From an uncultured Intestinimonas sp. (lineage in GTDB: Bacteria > Bacillota > Clostridia > Oscillospirales > Oscillospiraceae): a stretch of DNA of 50,864 nucleotides. The position numbers and the translations under genes are program-made. Numbering within the stretch: position 1 is the first letter of the stretch; every line of letters starts with the position of its first letter. The stretch covers positions 1-50,864 of the forward strand of contig NZ_CALXGA010000007.1 of assembly GCF_944387725.1 (NCBI RefSeq), in the 5' to 3' direction. The notes under the pieces were generated by a model. The model made no database searches, had not been told where the DNA came from, and was given only the letters and a program-made list of their open reading frames with translations. Shown here in pieces: positions 15,536-23,901 of this stretch.

Positions 15536-17265
15536 ATTTTAAGGAATTAGGGCTCATCGCCCCCATCCTCAAGGCCCTGGCGGCCCAGGGCTATACCGAA
15601 CCCACCCCCATTCAGCGCCAGGCCATCCCCCCGGCCCTCCGGGGCCGGGACGTGCTGGGCTGCGCCCAGACCGGCACCGGCAAGACCTGCGCCTTTGCCG
15701 CCCCCATCCTCCAGCGGCTTCACGCCGACGTGGTGATGGGACCCAGGTATATTCGCGCCCTGATCCTCACGCCCACCCGGGAGCTGGCCCTCCAGATTCA
15801 GGCGTCCTTCCAGAGCTACGGCCGCAACCTGCCTCTGCGCTCCGCTGTCATCTTCGGCGGCGTGGGCCAGCAGCCCCAGGTGGAAAAGCTCAAGAAGGGC
15901 GTGGACATCCTGGTGGCCACCCCCGGCCGCCTGCTGGACCTCCAGGGCCAGGGCCTCCTGGACTTGAGCCGGGTGGAGATCTTCGTCCTGGACGAGGCCG
16001 ACCGGATGCTGGACATGGGCTTCATCCATGACGTCCGCCGGGTCCTGAAGCTCCTGCCGGAGAAAAAGCAGACCCTCTTCTTCTCCGCCACCATGCCCCC
16101 GGAGGTCATGGACCTGGTGAACGCCCTCCTCCACGACCCGGTCCGGGTGGCGGTGGACCCGGTATCCTCCCCGGTGGAGGTCATTGACCAGCGGCTCTAC
16201 TTTGTGGACAAGGGCAGCAAGTCCAAGCTCCTGGCCTATCTCCTCCAGACCCTGGAGGCGAAGAACGCCCTGGTCTTCACCCGCACCAAGCACGGGGCCA
16301 ACAAGGTGGCCGGGGACCTCCAGAAGGCGGGCATCTCAGCCGCCGCCATCCACGGCAACAAGTCCCAGACCGCCCGGCAGCAGGCTCTCTCCGACTTCAA
16401 GGCGGGGCGGGTCCGGTGCCTGGTGGCCACCGACATCGCCGCCCGGGGCATCGACATCGAGGAGCTCTCCCACGTCTTCAACTACAATCTGCCGGAGGTG
16501 CCCGAGACCTACGTCCACCGCATCGGCCGCACCGGCCGGGCGGGGCACGGCGGGGCCGCCATCTCCTTCTGTGACTATGCGGAGAAGGAGTACCTCAAGG
16601 GCATGGAGCGGCTTCTGGGCAGGCCTATCCCGGTGGTGGAGGACCACCCCTGGCCCATGCAGGTTTTCGAGGTCCCCAAGGACGCTAGAGGCCGGGCTGT
16701 CAACGCCGAGGACGCCGAGGCCCGGGCCGCCGCCAGGGAGCGCCGCCGCCAGCGGGATGCCGCCCAGACCCGGCAGGCCCAGGACGCCCCCCTCCAGCCC
16801 GCCCCCGCCAAGCGGCGGGAGCCCCGCTGGCAGAAGGCCAGCCGGCCCGGCGTCCTGGACGCGGTGCTCCCCGAGCGCACCGCCGGGGCCCCGGAGGAGG
16901 TTCTGGGCGAATTCTCCCGGCCCGACCCCCTCTCCTCCGACCACATCATGGACGCCACCGCCCGGCTCCTGGCCCCCCGGAAGCGGAGCCTCCGGCCGGA
17001 GCCCCGATCCCAGGAGGGTGGCGCCAGCCAGAGCCGCCGCCGCAGGGGGAAGTCTCAGGGGGAGGGCGCCTCCCAGCCGGCCCGGCGGGTCCGAGAGGCC
17101 CAGCCCCCCAAGGCGGCTCCAGCCCCCGCCGGCAAAAAGCGCCGGGACCGGGGCCGCGGACCCCGGGGCGGACGCCCCCCAGTTCTCCCCCAGAAGAGCG
17201 GGGCCGTGAAGGACTCCACTGAGCAGCCCAGCCTGATGAAGCCCTACTATATGGAACACGACTGA
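15532..17265 (+). CDS. DEAD-box RNA helicase with basic C-terminal tail
   Basis: ATP-dependent RNA helicase, 577 aa. Motifs in order: Q motif (TPIQRQ), AQTGTGKT (45-52), PTRELA, DEAD (154-157), SAT (185-187), and HRIGRTGRAG (329-338). The core ends near residue 385. A long tail of about 190 residues, rich in arginine, proline and alanine, follows; such tails bind RNA in RhlE/CsdA-like helicases. There is no recognisable DbpA domain. Translationally coupled to the kinase-like gene upstream. Likely roles are ribosome assembly or RNA decay; the exact orthologue cannot be named. Confidence 0.92.
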   Translation: MNFKELGLIAPILKALAAQGYTEPTPIQRQAIPPALRGRDVLGCAQTGTGKTCAFAAPILQRLHADVVMGPRYIRALILTPTRELALQIQASFQSYGRNLPLRSAVIFGGVGQQPQVEKLKKGVDILVATPGRLLDLQGQGLLDLSRVEIFVLDEADRMLDMGFIHDVRRVLKLLPEKKQTLFFSATMPPEVMDLVNALLHDPVRVAVDPVSSPVEVIDQRLYFVDKGSKSKLLAYLLQTLEAKNALVFTRTKHGANKVAGDLQKAGISAAAIHGNKSQTARQQALSDFKAGRVRCLVATDIAARGIDIEELSHVFNYNLPEVPETYVHRIGRTGRAGHGGAAISFCDYAEKEYLKGMERLLGRPIPVVEDHPWPMQVFEVPKDARGRAVNAEDAEARAAARERRRQRDAAQTRQAQDAPLQPAPAKRREPRWQKASRPGVLDAVLPERTAGAPEEVLGEFSRPDPLSSDHIMDATARLLAPRKRSLRPEPRSQEGGASQSRRRRGKSQGEGASQPARRVREAQPPKAAPAPAGKKRRDRGRGPRGGRPPVLPQKSGAVKDSTEQPSLMKPYYMEHD

Positions 17266-17282
17266 CGTCAACACGCCCAAAA

Positions 17283-17308
17283 GGGGCCCCGCCGGAGGGC
17301 GGGGCCCC
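17283..17308 (+). terminator. GC hairpin after the DEAD-box helicase
   Basis: Perfect 11-base stem GGGGCCCCGCC / GGCGGGGCCCC with a GGAG loop, 18 bases after the stop codon. The tail (CAGCTCCTTTCTC) is only moderately T-rich. This stem is also the last hairpin of the repeat element at 17283-17395. Confidence 0.65.
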
Positions 17309-17395
17309 CAGCTCCTTTCTCATCCTCGGGCGAAGTAAATTCGCCCTGCGGAAATGCTTCGCTGCGCTGCGTATTTGCGGCGGCACTCGCCGCCG
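17283..17395 (-). repeat. Multi-hairpin intergenic repeat, copy 1 (diverged)
   Basis: Read on the minus strand, this gap between the helicase and cinA shows the same order as the copies at 32079 and 47208. A GC hairpin (GGCGGC/GCCGCC) comes first, then an AAAT/ATTT-bounded hairpin, the conserved CCGCAGGGCG, a stem closed by CGCCCGAGGATG, and a last GC hairpin. The linkers CGCAGGGC and CCGAGGATG match the other copies. The stems differ in sequence but still pair. No protein is encoded. Confidence 0.65.
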
Positions 17396-17426
17396 GCGCC
17401 GGTGTTGGCGATTGGAGGTCTTTACC

Positions 17427-18686
17427 ATGTCTCATACTGCCGAGCTCATCGCTGTGGGCACCGAGCTGCTGCTGGGCAGCATCGCCAACACCGACGCCCA
17501 GATGATCTCCCAGGGCCTGTCCGCCCTGGGCATCAACGTCTACTATCACACCGTGGTGGGGGACAACCCCGAACGCCTCCGCTCCGCTGTGGACATCGCC
17601 AAGGGCCGCGCCGACATCCTCATCACCACTGGCGGCCTGGGTCCCACCTGCGACGACCTCACCAAACAGACCCTGGCCGACGCCTTCGGCCTCCCCCTGG
17701 AGTTTCACCAGCCCTCTGCCGCGCGCATCGCCGGCTACTTCCAGCGGCTCCACCCCACCCGGCCCATGACGGAGAACAACCTCCAGCAGGCCATGCTCCC
17801 CAAGGGCTGCACCGTCCTGGAAAACGACTGGGGCACCGCCCCGGGCTGTGCCTTTCAGGCACAGGGGGTCCATGTAATCATGCTCCCCGGCCCCCCCAGA
17901 GAGTGCCGGGCCATGTTCACCCACCGGGCCCTGACCTACCTGCGCACCCTCTCCGACGGCGCCATTGTCTCCCGGACCCTGAAGATCTTCGGCATGGGGG
18001 AGTCCTCTGTGGAGGCCCTTCTGCGGGAGCAGATGAACGCTATGACCAACCCCACCCTGGCCCCCTACGCCAAAGAGGGGGAGGTGGAGCTGCGCATCAC
18101 CGCCAAGGCCCCCAGTGAGGCGGAGGCCCGGGCCCTCATCGCCCCGGTGGAGGCGCAGCTCCGGGCCCTGCTGGGGGATGTGGTCTACGGCGCCGACGTC
18201 AAGAACCTGGAAAGCGCCGTCTTCGCCCTCCTGAAGGACCGGGGGCTTACCTTCGGCGCCGCCGAATCCTGCACCGGCGGCCTCATCGCCAAGCGCATGA
18301 CCGACCTGCCCGGCGCCTCGGCGGTCTTCCGGGGCGGAGTGGTGAGCTACACCAACGCCGTGAAGCACAGCGTCCTGGGGGTCCCCCAGGCGCTGCTGGA
18401 CCAGTTCGGGGCGGTTTCCCCCCAGGTGGCCCAGGCCATGGCGGAGGGGGCCCGGCGGGTGCTGGACTGCGGCCTGGCCGTCTCCACCACCGGGGTAGCG
18501 GGGCCGGACACCGACGAGCGGGGCAATCCCGTGGGGCTGGTGTATGTGGCCCTGGCGGGGCCGGACTTCTGCCACGTCCGGGAACTCCGGCTGGGGGCCT
18601 CTGGCCGGGCCGGGGTCCGAAACCGGGCCGCCCTCCACGCCTTCGACCAGGTCCGGCGTTCTCTCACTGGCCTGCCCCTGGACTGA
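17427..18686 (+). CDS. cinA: CinA family protein (MoaB-like plus nicotinamide-nucleotide amidase domain)
   Basis: 419 aa. The N-terminal MoCF/COG1058 domain (about residues 1-165) has IAVGTELLLG and TTGGLGPTCDDLTKQ. The C-terminal PncC domain (about 265-419) has AAESCTGGLIAKRMTD and SYTNAVKHSVLGV and deamidates nicotinamide mononucleotide in characterised relatives. Both domains are full length. Start ATG at 17427 was chosen for GGAGG 8 bases upstream. It ends 12 bases before the convergent C-S lyase gene. Confidence 0.93.
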   Translation: MSHTAELIAVGTELLLGSIANTDAQMISQGLSALGINVYYHTVVGDNPERLRSAVDIAKGRADILITTGGLGPTCDDLTKQTLADAFGLPLEFHQPSAARIAGYFQRLHPTRPMTENNLQQAMLPKGCTVLENDWGTAPGCAFQAQGVHVIMLPGPPRECRAMFTHRALTYLRTLSDGAIVSRTLKIFGMGESSVEALLREQMNAMTNPTLAPYAKEGEVELRITAKAPSEAEARALIAPVEAQLRALLGDVVYGADVKNLESAVFALLKDRGLTFGAAESCTGGLIAKRMTDLPGASAVFRGGVVSYTNAVKHSVLGVPQALLDQFGAVSPQVAQAMAEGARRVLDCGLAVSTTGVAGPDTDERGNPVGLVYVALAGPDFCHVRELRLGASGRAGVRNRAALHAFDQVRRSLTGLPLD

Positions 18687-18698
18687 CGGGCCTGCCCT

Positions 18699-19859
18699 TT
18701 ACCCGTTGCGGCGTATCCCGTCCCTGAGCCGCTGGAGGCCGTCCAGCATCCGGCTGCGGGGGCAGGCCAGGTTCATGCGCAGAAACCGCGCCCCATTTCC
18801 CCGGTAGACGTTGCCCGGGGAGAGGCACAGGCCGGCCTGCGCCCGGATCTGCCGGGCCAGCGCCCCGGAGTCCCCGGTTACCACCCCGCAGTCCAGCCAC
18901 AGCAGATAGGTGCCGTGGGAGATCACGGGCCGGACCTGGGGCAGCTCCCGGGCCAGGAAGTCCCGGGCCTGGGCCTTGTTCTCCGCCAGGTAGGCCCGCA
19001 GGGCATCCAGCCAGGGGCCGCCCCGGGTAAAGGCGGCGATGGCCGCCTCCGCCGCGAAGCAGTTGGGCTCGGCCACCTCGTCGGTGTTGAGGGCCCGCCA
19101 GACCTTGTGCCGCAGGACGCCGTCGGGCACCACCACCGCTGAGGTCTGAAGCCCCGCCAGATTGAAGGCCTTGGTGGGGGCGATGCAGGTGATGCTGTTC
19201 TGGCGGCAGTGCTCCGACACCGAGGCGAAGGGGAGGTAGTCACAGCCGGGGTCGGTCAGATCGCAGTGGATCTCGTCGGAGAGGACCATGACATGGTGCT
19301 TCCAGCACAGCTCGCCGACGCGCGCCAGGGTCTCCCGGTCCCAGATGGTCCCCACGGGGTTGTGGGGGTTGCAGAGGATCAGCATGGTGGTCTGCGGGTC
19401 GGCCAGCTTTCCCTCCAGGTCCGCCCAGTCCAGCCCGTACGTCCCATCCCGGTAGGGCAGCGGGCATTCCAGCACCCTCCTGCCGTTGTTCTCAATGGAG
19501 TGGAAGAAAATGTTGTATACCGGGGTCATGGTCAGGATATTCTCCCCCGGCGTGGTGAGCTTGCGCACCACGCTGGAGATGGTGGGCACCACGCCGGTGG
19601 AGAATATCAGCCAGTCCCGCTCCATGTGAAAGCCGTGCCGGTCCCGCCACCAGCCGAGGATGGCGTCATACCACGCCTCCGGCACATCGGTGTAGCCGTA
19701 GATCCCGTGGGAGGCCCTGTCCCGGACGGCGGCGATGATCTCCGGCGCGGTGAGAAAATCCATGTCCGCAATCCACATGGGCAGCTCGTGCCCGGCCACA
19801 TCCCATTTGGCGGCATGGGTGCCCCGGCGGTCCACCACTTGGTCAAAATCATACTGCAT
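18699..19859 (-). CDS. patB: PatB/MalY-type C-S lyase (PLP-dependent)
   Basis: Fold-type I PLP enzyme of 386 aa, likely a cystathionine beta-lyase. Family landmarks: ADMDF near residue 32, GIYGYTDVPEAWYDAI, CNPHNPVG, SDEIHCDL (cofactor aspartate) and APTKAFNLAG, which contains the Schiff-base lysine. The C-terminal FLRMNLACPRSR binds the substrate carboxylate. Start ATG with AAAGGGGAAAG upstream. It lies just after the strong hairpin at 19879-19932, and no own promoter is obvious, so read-through or an undetected promoter is needed. Symbol by family resemblance. Confidence 0.9.
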   Translation of the reverse strand: MQYDFDQVVDRRGTHAAKWDVAGHELPMWIADMDFLTAPEIIAAVRDRASHGIYGYTDVPEAWYDAILGWWRDRHGFHMERDWLIFSTGVVPTISSVVRKLTTPGENILTMTPVYNIFFHSIENNGRRVLECPLPYRDGTYGLDWADLEGKLADPQTTMLILCNPHNPVGTIWDRETLARVGELCWKHHVMVLSDEIHCDLTDPGCDYLPFASVSEHCRQNSITCIAPTKAFNLAGLQTSAVVVPDGVLRHKVWRALNTDEVAEPNCFAAEAAIAAFTRGGPWLDALRAYLAENKAQARDFLARELPQVRPVISHGTYLLWLDCGVVTGDSGALARQIRAQAGLCLSPGNVYRGNGARFLRMNLACPRSRMLDGLQRLRDGIRRNG

Positions 19860-19878
19860 ACGCTCTTTCCCCTTTCCA

Positions 19879-19932
19879 AATAGCCCCTCCCATCCCGACG
19901 GCCGGCCGCCGTCGGGATGGGAGGGGGCTATT
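19879..19932 (-). terminator. Strong hairpin after the solute-binding protein remnant
   Basis: Inverted repeat of about 23 bases per arm (AATAGCCCC...CCCGACGG paired with CCGTCGGG...GGGGGCTATT), one base bulged. The TAG stop of the remnant gene lies inside the stem. On the minus strand it is followed by TTTGGAAAGG, so the T tract is short. It may be a terminator or an attenuator ahead of the C-S lyase gene. Confidence 0.65.
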
Positions 19933-20272
19933 CTGTGGTAATATCTGTGCCAAAATACTGTTCCGACAGCTCCGAGAGCGCGCCGGACGCCCGCATCTCC
20001 TCCAGGGCCTCATTGATGGCGGCCACCAGCCGCTCATTGCCCTTGGGAACGGGAATCTGGGAGGAGGTGGTGGCGTCGGTGGACGCCACGATCCTGACCG
20101 GGGTATCCGGGTGCTTGTTCATGTAGTCATAGAAGGCCGTCTCCGCGTTGAGCATACAGTCGGCCCGGCCGCTGAGAACCAGCTCGACGCCCTCGGCCAC
20201 GGAGTCCACGCTGACCAGCTCCGCGCCGTAGCCCTCCGCCTCCTGTCCCCAGCTGCTGGTCAGGTTCTGGGC
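19928..20272 (-). pseudogene. Amino-acid ABC transporter solute-binding protein, C-terminal fragment
   Basis: About 114 codons remain (AQNLTSSWGQEAEGYGAELV through SELSEQYFGTDITTE), matching the last third of a family 3 solute-binding protein. The ASTDATTSSQIPVPKGNERL stretch is typical. No start codon, signal peptide or N-terminal lobe is present. The 5' end is fused, out of frame, to an SDR oxidoreductase fragment near 20273-20285, which points to a deletion that removed the end of one gene and the start of the other. No companion permease or ATPase genes are nearby. Confidence 0.8.
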
Positions 20273-20611
20273 CGCCCAGGTTGGTATTCATGACATACAT
20301 CATCCAGTCGTCGTCAGTCTCGTCGATGAGCTTCTGCTCGCCGATGCCGGCGTTGTTGATGAGGATGTCCACGTCGCGGAATTCCTTCAGGGCCATCTCA
20401 AAGACCCGCTTGGTGTCCTCGGTGGAGCATACGTCGGCCACCACGCCCACGGCCCTGCCGCCCTTGGCCCGGATGTTCTCCACCACCTGGTCCAGCTTCT
20501 CCTGGTGCCGGGCCGTGAGGACCACCGCCTCCCCCTCCTGGGCGAACAGCTCGGCCATGGTCTGCCCCATGCCGTAGCTGGACCCGGTGATGATGGCCGT
20601 CTTTCCCGCTA

Positions 20612-20773
20612 GGGCTTGTTTGAAAAATAGCAATGTGTCCAGCGGCGAGGGATTTTGGGCCGCCGGCAAGCAATTTTTTCGCAGGAATCCTGGCGGATTG
20701 CAAGGAAAAATTGCGCCGTCCAGGGGGCGAAAGCCCCGCTGATTGGGCATGTTGACTTTTTTCAAACAAGCCC
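20612..20773 (+). mobile_element. MITE, copy A (162 bp)
   Basis: Bounded by GGGCTTGTTTGAAAA and the matching CAAACAAGCCC end, and flanked by TA on both sides (20610-20611 and 20774-20775). Inside is a second inverted repeat (GCAATTTTTT / AAAAATTGC). It has no coding capacity of its own. It sits in codon 6 of the SDR gene, directly beside copy B; the two share one TA. The terminal repeats match the insertion sequence at the right edge of the window. Confidence 0.88.
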
Positions 20774-20775
20774 TA

Positions 20776-20937
20776 GGGCTTGTTTGAAAATTGGCGATGT
20801 GTCCAGCAGCGAGGGATTTTGGGCCTCTGGCAAGCAATTTTTTCGCAGGAATCCTGGCGGATTGCAAGGAAAAATTGCGCCGTCCAGGGGGCAAAAGACC
20901 CGCTGATTGGGCATGTTGACTTTTTTCAAACAAGCCC
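20776..20937 (+). mobile_element. MITE, copy B (162 bp)
   Basis: Same orientation and nearly the same sequence as copy A, flanked by TA at 20774-20775 and 20938-20939. One copy must have inserted into the flanking TA of the other, leaving a head-to-tail pair. Confidence 0.88.
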
Positions 20938-21126
20938 TAACATCTGCTCTTCCATCTTGCGTCTGCTCCTTTTCTATGGAGGCGTCCCGTTGGAACGTGG
21001 CGCTGTTTCCCTGCCCATAGTATCCCACAGCAGATATCATATGTAAAATACTTATTACAAATTTGTTCCGATAGGTTTTCTCTATGCCTTTTATCGGTCT
21101 ATTGCGATGGTTCAAACCGAGCGCCA

Positions 21127-21282
21127 GGGCCTGCTTGAACCATCGCAATGTGTCCAGCATTGAGGATTTTAGCCTGCTGGCATGCAATTTTTGCAGGAGT
21201 CGGGACGGACTTCAAAAAATTGCGCCGCTCAGGAGACAAAAGCCCCGCCGGTTGGGCATGTTGACATTTTTCAAACAAGCCC
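21127..21282 (+). mobile_element. MITE, copy C (diverged, 156 bp)
   Basis: Right end is intact (CAAACAAGCCC then TA at 21283). Left end is diverged (GGGCCTGCTTGAAC), and the interior has small deletions, so it looks older than the other copies. The region 20956-21126 before it holds no gene. It shows an inverted repeat (ATTGCGATGGTTCAA at 21101-21115, repeated inverted inside the MITE at 21135-21149), so part of a second element end may be present. Confidence 0.75.
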
Positions 21283-21319
21283 TAAACGCCTCAGGGCATC
21301 CTTCCGATTCCGGCGGGGC

Positions 21320-21652
21320 TTACTCCTCCTGTTTGGCCTGATACTCCTCGCCCCAGCTGTACATGGCGTCCAGGATCGGTTTCAGGCTGCGCCCCAGCTC
21401 GGTCAGGGTGTACTCCACCCGGGGCGGGACCTCCGGGTAGACGGTGCGGGTCAGAAGTCCGCTTTGCTCCATCTCCCGGAGCTGGGCGGTCAAGACCTTC
21501 TGGCTCACAGTTCCAATGGATTTTTTCAGCTCGCCAAAGCGCTTGGTTCCGGGTATCAGGTCCCGGAGCACCAGCACCTTCCATTTGTCGCTGATCAGTG
21601 TCAGGGTGGTCTCCACAGGGCAGGCCGGGAGAGCCTTGGTTACAGCTGCCAT
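21320..21652 (-). CDS. HxlR-family transcriptional regulator
   Basis: 110 aa winged-helix regulator. It begins with the family pattern CPVETTLTLISDKWKVLVLRDL, where the cysteine is redox- or aldehyde-sensing in some members. GTKRFGELKKSIGTVSQKVLT (recognition helix) and VEYTLTELGRSL follow. Start ATG at 21652 with AAGGGGG upstream. It is divergent from the broken NTF2-like gene, and HxlR genes commonly control a neighbouring oxidoreductase or SnoaL-like gene. The SDR and NTF2-like remnants on either side may be its lost targets. Confidence 0.9.
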   Translation of the reverse strand: MAAVTKALPACPVETTLTLISDKWKVLVLRDLIPGTKRFGELKKSIGTVSQKVLTAQLREMEQSGLLTRTVYPEVPPRVEYTLTELGRSLKPILDAMYSWGEEYQAKQEE

Positions 21653-21780
21653 CACACAGTTCCCCCTTATCGGAATCTCTCTGGGCTGTATGCGCCAATT
21701 TTACCGTTACGCCCAAACCGGTGTCAAGGGGCAAATGGGAATTCTAAAAAATTTTGGCGGCGGCTCAAAGGGTTCCGCTT

Positions 21781-21801
21781 GGTAACGGTCCATTTGTTAC
21801 C
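21781..21801. promoter_or_regulatory. Candidate HxlR operator
   Basis: Palindrome GGTAAC-N9-GTTACC in the region between the divergent HxlR and NTF2-like genes. Spacing and symmetry suit a dimeric winged-helix regulator. Assignment to HxlR is by position only. Confidence 0.45.
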
Positions 21802-21833
21802 TTCTGCTGCCTATCCCACAAGATTGTGCGTAC

Positions 21834-21862
21834 TTTTCAACGGTCTCTGTCTGGGGTATGAT
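21834..21862 (+). promoter_or_regulatory. Promoter of the NTF2-like gene
   Basis: TTTTCA, a 17-base spacer and TATGAT, ending 57 bases before the ATG at 21920. It is downstream of the GGTAAC/GTTACC palindrome. Confidence 0.55.
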
Positions 21863-21919
21863 ACAGACCCAAGGTCGGGAAAGCCCCGCCGGATACCAGC
21901 CCAAAAGGAGCGATGCAAG

Positions 21920-22394
21920 ATGAAGCATACCAAGAAAATCGGAGCCCTGTCCCTGGCGGCGGCGCTGTCCCTGCCGACGGGGTCTCCGGCCTGAATGCCG
22001 CCCTGGCCGCTCTGGCGGAACAGGGCATCCAGATGGTCTACGACCAGACCCACATGGTTCTGGCACAGGGGAATTTTGTCCTGGCGGTGAGCGAGGGCGC
22101 CTACGGCGGTGCGCCCACCAGCTGCTACGACCTGTGGCGGGTGGAAAACGGCAAGATCGCCGATCACTGGGATGTGATGGAGACCATCGCCGAGGCCTAG
22201 GGCTTGTTTGAAACATGTCAACATGCCCAACCGGCGGGTCTTTTGTCCCCTGGACGGCGCAATTTTTCCTTGAAATCCGCCAGGATTCCTGCGAAAAAAT
22301 TGCTTGCCAGAGGCCCAAAATCCCTCGCTGCTGGACACATCGCCAGTTTTCAAACAAGCCCTACGCCTGGCAGAACGGCAACGGCAAATTCTGA
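21920..22394 (+). pseudogene. SnoaL/NTF2-like secreted protein, decayed and MITE-interrupted
   Basis: AAAAGGAG and an ATG start a signal-peptide-like sequence (MKHTKKIGALSLAAALSLPT) that soon hits a stop at 21992. In another frame the C-terminal half of an NTF2-like domain follows (IQMVYDQTHMVLAQGNFVLA, SEGAYGGAPTSCYDLWRVEN, GKIADHWDVMETIAEA). An internal deletion or frameshift is therefore present. The end is cut by MITE D: removing it restores EAYAWQNGNGKF and a TGA at 22392, the usual NGKF-type end of this family. No product of normal function is expected. Confidence 0.8.
22200..22361 (-). mobile_element. MITE, copy D (162 bp, inverted)
   Basis: Opposite orientation to copies A, B, C and E. 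Flanked by TA (22198-22199 and 22362-22363), the duplication of a single TA in a tyrosine codon of the NTF2-like gene. The first TA plus the first G of the element now forms the stop codon TAG. Confidence 0.9.
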
Positions 22395-22421
22395 CCGGCC
22401 ACTGTCCGAAGAAACAACAGA

Positions 22422-22458
22422 GACCGGACCCGAGGGCTTCCCGCCTTCGGGTCCGGTC
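22422..22458 (-). terminator. Terminator of the trmO/AlgX-like transcription unit
   Basis: Perfect 12-base stem GACCGGACCCGA / TCGGGTCCGGTC, followed on the minus strand by TCTGTTGTTTCTT. It lies 33 bases after the stop codon of the AlgX-like gene. Confidence 0.75.
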
Positions 22459-22490
22459 CCCTTCGCGTTCGCGGGGCGTCCGGCTGAGGT

Positions 22491-23849
22491 TCAGCCCCCT
22501 CCTGTCCCGCCCAGGGCGGGCTTTTCAGCGGCGGGGGGCATAGACTGGTAGAAGGGCTGGGGGGTGTCGGAGAAGAAGTCAAAAAGGGTGTCCAGGGCGG
22601 TGCTCCCGGCGGTGTACATCACCAGCACCAGGTCTGGCTCCAGCCAGCCCACATAGGTGAGCAGGTCGCCCTGGAAGTACCGCAGGTCGATGGTGATGAG
22701 CTCGGAGCAGTTCAGGGCCAGGAAGGGGGTGAGCACGCAGGCGTAGGAGTCCCGCAGGAGCATGATCCGGGGTCCGTCCTCGTTGTCGTGGTTGGTAATG
22801 GTGGCCATGGGGTAGTCCCCGCCGGCATAGAAGGTGTAGGGGTTGCCCCCGAACCAGTCCAGCTCCTCCAGCCGCTCCGGAAAGAGGATGGACTCCTCCA
22901 GAGGCCCGGTGCGCTCCAGGTCGTAAAAGGGCACCGAATAGGTAAAATCTGTGTCAAAGGCCGGGGTCCACACCTCGAAATCGTCCACGCCGCCGTAGAG
23001 GGAACCCACCCGCTTGCCCTGGCTGCCCAAGAACCAGTCGGAGAGAGTGCTCCGCCGGAAGCTGCCAGGGTCGGTGTTTCGGTCGGGGAAGTCCCATCCA
23101 AAATCGGCCTCCAGCCGCCGGCAGAGGTCCTGGTTGGCCAGAAAGGCGGCCTCCGGGGTCCAGTGGTGGTCGGTGCGGAAGAAGAAGGAAGACCAGTCCC
23201 GCCCGGTGGCGGCGAAGCTCTCCCGCAGGTCCAGGGTGGGGACCCCCTGTTCCTCCAGCACTGCCAGCACCTGGTCGGCGTAGTCGTCGCCGTAGTCCGT
23301 CACCCCCTCGGGCAGCCGGGGATCACCGGCCTGGAGCTTCTGGGGGGCCTGGACGTAGAGCAGGGGGATCTCCCGGTCCTCCAGGGCCAGGGCCAGCCGG
23401 GCCGCCGCCCGGCCGTGCTCCGAGACGTCCAGGGGCTCGGCGTTTACAAAGGTCAGGGCGCCGTCGGAGAGCTTGACCACTGAATACTGGGGGTCCACGT
23501 CTTCCACCACCGTCCGGTCTGAGAGGGCCTGCACCCCGCCATAGAGCTGGATGAAGAGGTGCCCCCGGTCCAGGGCGCTGTTGGCCGCAGCGTCCGCTGT
23601 GGAGAGGAAGTCCTGGACGTGTTCCAGGGCCGGCTCGGTCTCCGCCGGCAGGCCATAACCCCCCTGGTCCGGGGCGCTCCGGGCATAGTGTAAGGGTGCG
23701 GCGGCGGTATAGGCCCCCACGTTCCGCTGGGGGAGCCGTACCCCTGTCCGCTCCGGGGCTGTATTCGTCAGCCCGGTGAGCAACAGGGCTCCCCCGGCGG
23801 CGGTGGCCGCCAGGAAGAGCACCGCGCCGGAATTGCTGTGTGTCCGCAA
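22491..23849 (-). CDS. AlgX/AlgJ (DHHW)-type SGNH hydrolase-like membrane protein
   Basis: 452 aa. One N-terminal membrane anchor (about residues 8-27) precedes a long extracytoplasmic domain. The TDHHWTPEAA motif is the mark of the DHHW/AlgX family, and a later LLRDSYACVLTPF stretch carries the SGNH-type serine. Such proteins modify or handle cell-surface polysaccharide, often as partners of MBOAT O-acetyltransferases; no MBOAT gene is nearby. The start is a TTG at 23849 with AAAGGAG eight bases upstream; a longer reading from 23975 overlaps the end of trmO and lacks homology. It follows trmO by 52 bases. Confidence 0.78.
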   Translation of the reverse strand: MRTHSNSGAVLFLAATAAGGALLLTGLTNTAPERTGVRLPQRNVGAYTAAAPLHYARSAPDQGGYGLPAETEPALEHVQDFLSTADAAANSALDRGHLFIQLYGGVQALSDRTVVEDVDPQYSVVKLSDGALTFVNAEPLDVSEHGRAAARLALALEDREIPLLYVQAPQKLQAGDPRLPEGVTDYGDDYADQVLAVLEEQGVPTLDLRESFAATGRDWSSFFFRTDHHWTPEAAFLANQDLCRRLEADFGWDFPDRNTDPGSFRRSTLSDWFLGSQGKRVGSLYGGVDDFEVWTPAFDTDFTYSVPFYDLERTGPLEESILFPERLEELDWFGGNPYTFYAGGDYPMATITNHDNEDGPRIMLLRDSYACVLTPFLALNCSELITIDLRYFQGDLLTYVGWLEPDLVLVMYTAGSTALDTLFDFFSDTPQPFYQSMPPAAEKPALGGTGGG

Positions 23850-23901
23850 GGGAAGTCTCCTTTCCGGGGCTGGGCCCCAGGATGTCTGCTGCGGGCGGTC
23901 C

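Larger units (their letters stand above)
20273..20955 (-). pseudogene. SDR-family oxidoreductase, interrupted by two MITEs and truncated
   Basis: The start is still visible: AAAGGAG, then ATG at 20955 and MEEQM. Two MITEs then interrupt codon 6. The frame resumes at 20609 with AGKTAIITGSSYGMGQTMAE (the TGxxxGxG cofactor motif) and runs through VDILINNAGIGEQKL to about NTNLGG, where the gene is cut and fused to the solute-binding protein fragment. Removing both MITEs plus their extra TA pairs gives MEEQMLAGKTAIITGS in one frame. The active-site tyrosine region is missing, so no function is expected. Confidence 0.85.

Noticed and set aside
20127-20933. A 268-codon reading that joins MITE sequence, SDR and solute-binding protein fragments
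   Set aside because: It is an accidental fusion through the MITEs and changes frame relative to the solute-binding protein part; it is not a gene.
21001-21066. Possible MerR-type promoter with a 19-base spacer upstream of the broken SDR gene
   Set aside because: TTTACA and TACTAT are weak matches, and no MerR gene is nearby.
22201-22551. Plus-strand reading through MITE D (MFETCQHAQPAG...)
   Set aside because: The same peptide appears in other frames of other MITE copies simply because the MITE lacks stops in that frame; no ribosome site.
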